This document shows, piece by piece, positions 33,571-38,092 of a stretch of 38,092 bases of DNA. Location of the stretch: positions 1 through 38,092 of the forward strand of contig NZ_CALNWY010000033.1 of NCBI RefSeq assembly GCF_940807255.1, written 5' to 3'. The first letter of the stretch is position 1; every line of letters starts with the position of its first letter. This stretch comes from Mixta sp. Marseille-Q2659. Its GTDB lineage: Bacteria; Pseudomonadota; Gammaproteobacteria; Enterobacterales; Enterobacteriaceae. Under the pieces are notes generated by a model, which ran no database searches, had not been told where the DNA came from, and was given only the letters and a program-made list of their open reading frames with translations. A program made the position numbers and the translations under genes.

Positions 33571-35730
33571 TCAGAAGTCGTAGCCGACGGTAGCCACCAC
33601 GGAACGCTCGGCGCCCCAGTAGCAGTTGCCGGTGCCGTAACAGGCGGCGATATATTTGCGGTCGGTCAGGTTATTGGCGGCAACCTGCACCCATGCGCCT
33701 TTCAGCTGATTATTCCACACGCCGAGATCGGCGCGCACGGAAGCATCAAACAGCGTGGCTGACGGCAGACGCGTGGTGTTTTCGTTGTCCGCCCACTGCT
33801 TGCCGAAATAGCGCACGCCCGCGCCCGCGCTGATGCCGTAATCAAACTTATAGTGCCCCCACAGCGACGCAATCTGGTTTGGCGTGACGTAAGGCGTATG
33901 TCCATCGTTGCCGTCGATAGCATCTTTAAAGCGCACGCGCGTAACGGAGTAGTTAGCGATAGTGCTGAAGCGCGGCGTAAGCTGGTTACGCGCTTCCAGT
34001 TCCAGCCCGCGTGAGTGAACTTTTCCGGCTGGCTCGTAGAACGAGGTGTTCACAATACGGTTGCCAACATCTTTCTGCGTCAGATCGTAAACCGCCACGG
34101 AGTACATATCAGACGTACCCGGCGGCTGGTATTTCACCCCGGCTTCGTACTGCTCGGCGGTGGTCGGTTTCAGCAGATCGCCGTTGGCATCCGGCAGGCT
34201 GGATGGCGTAATCGCCTGGCTGTAGCTGACGTAAGGCGAAATACCGTTATCGAAGGCGTAAAGCAGCGAGGCGCGTCCGCTGATATGGTCATCGGAACGG
34301 CGGCGGCTGGTATCCGTCGTATCGTTGGTGCTTTTCGCCACCAGACGATCGTAGCGGCCGGAGAGAGTCATATGCCACTTATCCCACTGCATCTCATCCT
34401 GCAAATAGACGCCAGCCTGATAATAACGGCGCGTTTGATTATAGGCGTACAGCCCCGGCACGCGCGCGGCGTCTGGATTGGCTGGATCGTAAGCGGTCTG
34501 CCAGAAATTGCTGCCGCCCGCGCCGGTTACCGCATTAAGCGGATCGACATAGGCGCTGGCATCCCACAGCTTGTTGCGATACTGATGATAGTCGGCGCCC
34601 AGCACCAGCGTATGTTCGACCTCGCCGGTCGTGAAATCTGCTTCCAGCTGGTTATCGATAGCAAAGGCATCCAGCGAGGAGCGCTCGCCGGAATAGTAGC
34701 GATCCAGCAGGTCGCTGTCGCCAATCCAGCCGATTTGATACACCTGATCTAAATCGACATTCGAATGGGTGTAGCTGGCGTTTGAGCGGAAAGCCCAGGT
34801 ATCGTTGAAGCGATGAGAGAACTCGTAGCTGTAAATCTGTTCGCGGCGCTTAAACTGATCGATTGAACTTTCACCGTCGTAAAAACCGTTGCTGAGCTTG
34901 CGGCCATTACGTTCAGTAATGCTGCCTTCACCCGGCACCGAACCGTGGTAGCCGCCCGACGGATCTTTTTGCAGATAGGCTTTCAGCAGTAACGTCGTAT
35001 CGCTGTCCGGCTGCCAGAGCAGCGACGGCGCGATGGCATAGCGCTCTTCGCGCGTATGGTCATATTGCGTATCGCTGTTGCGGGTAATGCCGGTAATGCG
35101 AAACGCCCACTGATCGTTCAGCGCATTGGTGTAGTCAAACGCTGCGCCGGTGGTGCTGTTATTACCGGCCATCAGACGGAAATGGCCTTCCTGCGCAAAC
35201 TGTGGACGCTTCGAAGTCATCATAACCAGGCCGCCCGGCACGGTCTGACCATAAAGCGCGGAGGAGGGGCCTTTAATCACGTCGATACGTTCAAGGAACC
35301 AGGGATCGACCTGTAGCGCGTTATAGCTGCCGCCGTCGGTCATCAGGCGCAGACCGTCAAGGAAGGTATTATCAACGTCGCCGCCGTGGAAGCCGCGCAG
35401 GGAAACGGTATCGTAGCGGGTGGCCGCGCCGGCGAAGTTGGTAAATACGCCTGAGGAGTAGTTCAGCGCCTGGTTAACGTCCATCGCGCCCTGATCTTCA
35501 ATCTGCTGACGCGTCACGACGGAAACGGACTGGCCGGTGGTAATCAGCGGGCGATCGGTTTTCGTCGCGCCTGCACTGGTTTTAGCGGTATAGCCGACGG
35601 TCGGCGAATCGGCGGTTTCCGTGGGCTGTGCGGTGACAACCATGGTTTCGGCAGCGACGGACAAACCCGGTACGGCAAGCGCCAGTGAGCAGAGCAGCGC
35701 AGAACGTTTCAGGTTAAAAGGCATTCCCAT
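33571..35730 (-). CDS. foxA: TonB-dependent ferrioxamine receptor FoxA
   Basis: The 719 residues match Yersinia FoxA closely. A signal peptide (LLCSLALAVPGLSVAA) is followed by a TonB-box-like ETMVVTA, the plug (SVSVVTRQQIEDQGAMDVNQ, RYDTVSLRGFHGGDV, RIDVIKGPSSALYGQ), and a 22-strand barrel ending ERSVVATVGYDF with the terminal aromatic. Two Cys near the end (AACYGTGNCYW) match those of FoxA. It imports ferrioxamine siderophores made by other microbes. A good Fur box lies about 90 bases upstream. No foxB or ABC importer adjoins it. Confidence 0.94.
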   Translation of the reverse strand: MGMPFNLKRSALLCSLALAVPGLSVAAETMVVTAQPTETADSPTVGYTAKTSAGATKTDRPLITTGQSVSVVTRQQIEDQGAMDVNQALNYSSGVFTNFAGAATRYDTVSLRGFHGGDVDNTFLDGLRLMTDGGSYNALQVDPWFLERIDVIKGPSSALYGQTVPGGLVMMTSKRPQFAQEGHFRLMAGNNSTTGAAFDYTNALNDQWAFRITGITRNSDTQYDHTREERYAIAPSLLWQPDSDTTLLLKAYLQKDPSGGYHGSVPGEGSITERNGRKLSNGFYDGESSIDQFKRREQIYSYEFSHRFNDTWAFRSNASYTHSNVDLDQVYQIGWIGDSDLLDRYYSGERSSLDAFAIDNQLEADFTTGEVEHTLVLGADYHQYRNKLWDASAYVDPLNAVTGAGGSNFWQTAYDPANPDAARVPGLYAYNQTRRYYQAGVYLQDEMQWDKWHMTLSGRYDRLVAKSTNDTTDTSRRRSDDHISGRASLLYAFDNGISPYVSYSQAITPSSLPDANGDLLKPTTAEQYEAGVKYQPPGTSDMYSVAVYDLTQKDVGNRIVNTSFYEPAGKVHSRGLELEARNQLTPRFSTIANYSVTRVRFKDAIDGNDGHTPYVTPNQIASLWGHYKFDYGISAGAGVRYFGKQWADNENTTRLPSATLFDASVRADLGVWNNQLKGAWVQVAANNLTDRKYIAACYGTGNCYWGAERSVVATVGYDF

Positions 35731-35820
35731 TTTATTTCCCTTAAACAGAATCGAAATGGCCGCCCGGTAACAGCGCGCGGCCAGCAGCTATGGAGATGTA
35801 AATTTCATGTAACTGGAAAG

Positions 35821-35839
35821 ACTAATGAGAATTATTATC
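35821..35839 (-). promoter_or_regulatory. Fur box upstream of foxA
   Basis: ACTAATGAGAATTATTATC matches 15 of 19 positions of the consensus GATAATGATAATCATTATC. It lies 91-109 bases upstream of the foxA start, in the expected promoter zone. It predicts iron repression of foxA by Fur. Confidence 0.85.
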
Positions 35840-35918
35840 TTTCTCTGTTGGCGATTCAAGATGTAATTTATCTGATTATTTCCAGATAAAATGTGGGGAT
35901 TCAGGGGATTAATGGGAA

Positions 35919-35940
35919 CGCCCGGCCGGCTGGCCGGGCG
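35919..35940 (-). terminator. GC-rich hairpin after treA
   Basis: CGCCCGGCC and GGCCGGGCG form a perfect nine-base-pair stem with a four-base loop, nine bases beyond the treA stop. It lacks a clear T run on the minus strand, so it may only protect the mRNA end. Confidence 0.5.
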
Positions 35941-35948
35941 GGATAAGA

Positions 35949-37618
35949 CTACTGCGATTTTTTCATATCATTAACATTGTTACAGGTCACGCCTTTCGGA
36001 CAGTACATATCCATCAGCTTCAGAGTGACGCCGTTGGTCCAGCCAAAACCGTCCTGCAGCGGATATTCACCGCCGCCGCCGCCGCCGAGATTGCCTTCAA
36101 CCACATATTTTTCCACCAGCTTATGCTCGCGGTCATAGGTTGCCTGTACGTTATCAAGGAAACGCATACCAATCTCTTTCGCCAGCGTCTGCTTGCCGTA
36201 ATGATTCAGACCTTCAACAGCAACCCACTGCAGCGGTGCCCAGCCGTTCGGCGCATCCCATTGTTGGCCGTTATGCACATTGGTGGTCACCAGACCGCCC
36301 GCCTTCACCAGCTGTTTTTCCACCGCTGCGGCAGTTTTAGTTGCCTGGTCATCGCTGGCGACCTGCATATAGAGCGGGAACAGTGCCGCCGCCGTCAGCT
36401 GGGTACGCACGCTGCTGCGCTTCCAGTCATAGTCGGCATACCAGCCGCCATCGGCGTTCCACAGATAGCGATTGATCGCCGCCTGACGTTTTTCCGCCAG
36501 ATCGTCATAACGCTGGCTGTCGCTCTGTTTGTCCGCCACTTGCTGGCGCGCGCCAGGGTTTTTTCCAGATGGAACAGCAGGGCGTTCAGATCCACCGGTA
36601 CGATTTCCGTGGTGCGGATAGTGGAAAGATCGTTGGGATCGTCAAACCAGCGTGAGCTGAAATCCCAGCCGGAGGCGGCACCGGAACGCAGGTCGCGATA
36701 GAGTTCCGCCTTGTTACGCTGCTTCGCTTTTTCCGCCGTCGCGATGTCATCCATATAGGATTCGGTGCGTGGTACATCGCGCGCGTCCCAGTAGCGGTTC
36801 AGCACCGTGCCATCCTTCAGCTTCACTACGCGTTTGCTGGCATTGCCCGCCGCGACGCTCTCAGCGTCCGCCATCCAGTATTGATACTCTTTTTGCAGCT
36901 GCGGCAGATATTTGCTGTAAACCTTTTCGCCATCATGCTGCGCCAGCAAATCGACCATCAGGCTGAAGAACGGCGGCTGCGAGCGGCTCAGATAATAACT
37001 GCGGTTGCCGTTGGGAATATGACCATACTTATCCAGCTCGTGCGCAAAGTTATCCACCATATCCTGCACACGGTCCCAGTGACCGCTTTCAGCCAGGCCA
37101 AGCATGGTGAAATAGCTGTCCCAGTAATAGACTTCGCGGAAGCGACCGCCCGGTACCACGTAAGGCTTCGGCAGCGGCAGCAGCGAGTCGTACTGATTCA
37201 CTTTATCGGTAGTGCGCGTCAGTACCGGCCACAGGCCGTCAATATGTTCGCGCAGGCTTTGTCCTGCGGGCGGCACGTAGGCTTCGCCTTTGCCCGGCAC
37301 GGTGAAATTAGCATCAACAAAGCGGCGCAAATCGAAATTGCGCTGGTTCTTCTGCATCTGCCAGTCGGCCAGAATAGATGCAGGATTGTACTTCGGCACC
37401 GCATCGGCAAAGGTCTTTTGATCCGGGAAGAATTTTGCCGCCTGAACCGCATGATAAAGCGGTCCCAGACGCACATCCGGCGGCTGCGGTGCCTGACTAA
37501 GCAGATGCTGTTCATCCGCCGCCTGAGCATAAAAAGAACCGGTAGTTAGCGCGCCGGTAATCAGCAAAGGCAATAACATCGCGCCTTTCCATTGTGAGCT
37601 TACGGCCTTTTTCGTCAT
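35949..37618 (-). pseudogene. treA: Periplasmic trehalase TreA, frameshifted
   Basis: The start at 37618 ([14 protein letters not shown]) has AAGGAG six bases upstream. A signal peptide ends near FYAQAADE. Glycoside hydrolase family 37 signatures are present: [15 protein letters not shown] in the first frame, and [14 protein letters not shown] plus [14 protein letters not shown] in the second. The frames meet near 36535-36545, where LARASK should run on into VADKQSDSQ; one base is missing. Repaired length is 556 residues, close to E. coli TreA (565). The enzyme splits trehalose to two glucoses in the periplasm. Both halves are well conserved, so base-call error is a serious alternative. Confidence 0.9.
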
Positions 37619-38092
37619 CAGTATCTCCTTGTCCAGACCAGACATGATCTGTAAGTGTTTGACCCTTCAAAAAACTTTAGACGAAATTTAATAGTTTGCT
37701 TGTAGTCAGATTATGAAATGTGAGTTGGATTAGGGTTTACACCTGAACTTTTGTTTAGGTCTTGCTTCCATGCCACTTTGCTTGCCCCACGGAAGCCTCG
37801 TCATGAACGGTTTCAACAAATCGCGCAGCGTCTTAAATGGCAATGTTTATCCGCTTTAAACAAAAAGGCAGTCAATAAAGGATGAAATGCAGATAAAGGC
37901 GGGGTACTCAGGTAGATATTCATGCCGTCAATGACTCACTTTATTAAGAGAATTATCTGACCGTCAGAAAACTGGCAAAACTCATTGAAATGATTGCTTA
38001 CCGCTAATCTCAGCTGCCGTTGAGATACGGGCTGACGCTATTTATCGGCAACTATGCATACAAAAAAGCCTGAACTTTCGCTCAGGCTTTCT
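37619..38092. other. Intergenic right end of window
   Basis: No gene is seen from the treA start to the window edge. The part next to treA should hold its promoter. A perfect hairpin (AAAGCCTGA at 38065-38073 with TCAGGCTTT at 38082-38090) preceded by an A run and followed by T residues is a likely terminator of the next gene to the right on the minus strand or of transcripts entering that edge. Confidence 0.5.

Noticed and set aside
9674..36545. Programmed ribosomal frameshifting as the cause of the split genes
   Set aside because: No slippery heptamer with a downstream structure is evident at the breaks, and these families are not known to use frameshifting.

Overview
This window reads as chromosomal DNA of an Enterobacterales bacterium. 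Most genes match Escherichia coli proteins closely (ybiI, tehA, kbp, emtA, ldcA, ycgR, ymgE, ytfH/qorB, treA). Others are typical of Erwinia, Pantoea, Mixta, Serratia or Yersinia relatives: a FoxA ferrioxamine receptor, a serralysin-type RTX protease and a Klebsiella-like BglK. The best guess is the Erwiniaceae (for example Mixta, Pantoea or Erwinia); the sequence alone does not fix the genus. The DNA is GC-rich except for an AT-rich left end. I see no rRNA, tRNA, phage, insertion sequence or CRISPR array.

Layout. 1-1500: AT-rich stretch with one unknown gene and probable gene debris. 1.5-5.7 kb: ybiI, a small HTH protein, a cupin, an XRE-cupin regulator divergent from azlCD, a VOC protein and an NlpC lipoprotein. 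6-8.9 kb: tehA, a (TGGC)12 microsatellite, the sugar kinase bglK and a thioredoxin-like protein. 9-15.2 kb: a frameshifted peptide-binding protein, a frameshifted alcohol dehydrogenase, a CycA-like permease and a glutamate dehydrogenase. 15.2-18 kb: small unknown genes, a heptanucleotide repeat (GCGGAAA)9, a secreted YceI-family protein, a decayed LysR-like fragment and a 46-residue Gly-rich lipoprotein. 18.1-20.5 kb: a serralysin-like RTX protease with an enlarged repeat domain and an altered Met-turn, then kbp. 20.6-25.4 kb: a frameshifted zinc dehydrogenase coupled to an SRPBCC protein, a 58-residue membrane protein, a GAF-GGDEF-EAL protein and a small protein resembling AriR/YmgB. 25.6-27.7 kb: a Cys-rich copper-storage protein and small unknown genes. 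27.7-32.1 kb: the E. coli-like ldcA-emtA-ycgR-ymgE neighbourhood with an mscS-family gene and a DUF883-like gene inserted. 32.1-37.6 kb: ytfH/qorB, the ferrioxamine receptor foxA with a Fur box, and periplasmic trehalase treA (frameshifted).

Shared themes are cell-envelope and peptidoglycan work (nlpC, ldcA, emtA, kbp, mscS), c-di-GMP signalling (EAL protein, YcgR), amino-acid traffic (azlCD, cycA-like, gdhA) and nutrient capture (foxA, treA, bglK, RTX protease). Four otherwise intact genes each carry a one-base frameshift. That number in 38 kb raises the question of base-call error versus real pseudogenes and is the main caution on the annotation. The observations most worth following are the Met-turn change and 27-residue super-repeat of the RTX protease, and the two simple tandem repeats lying at nearly the same distance upstream of start codons.
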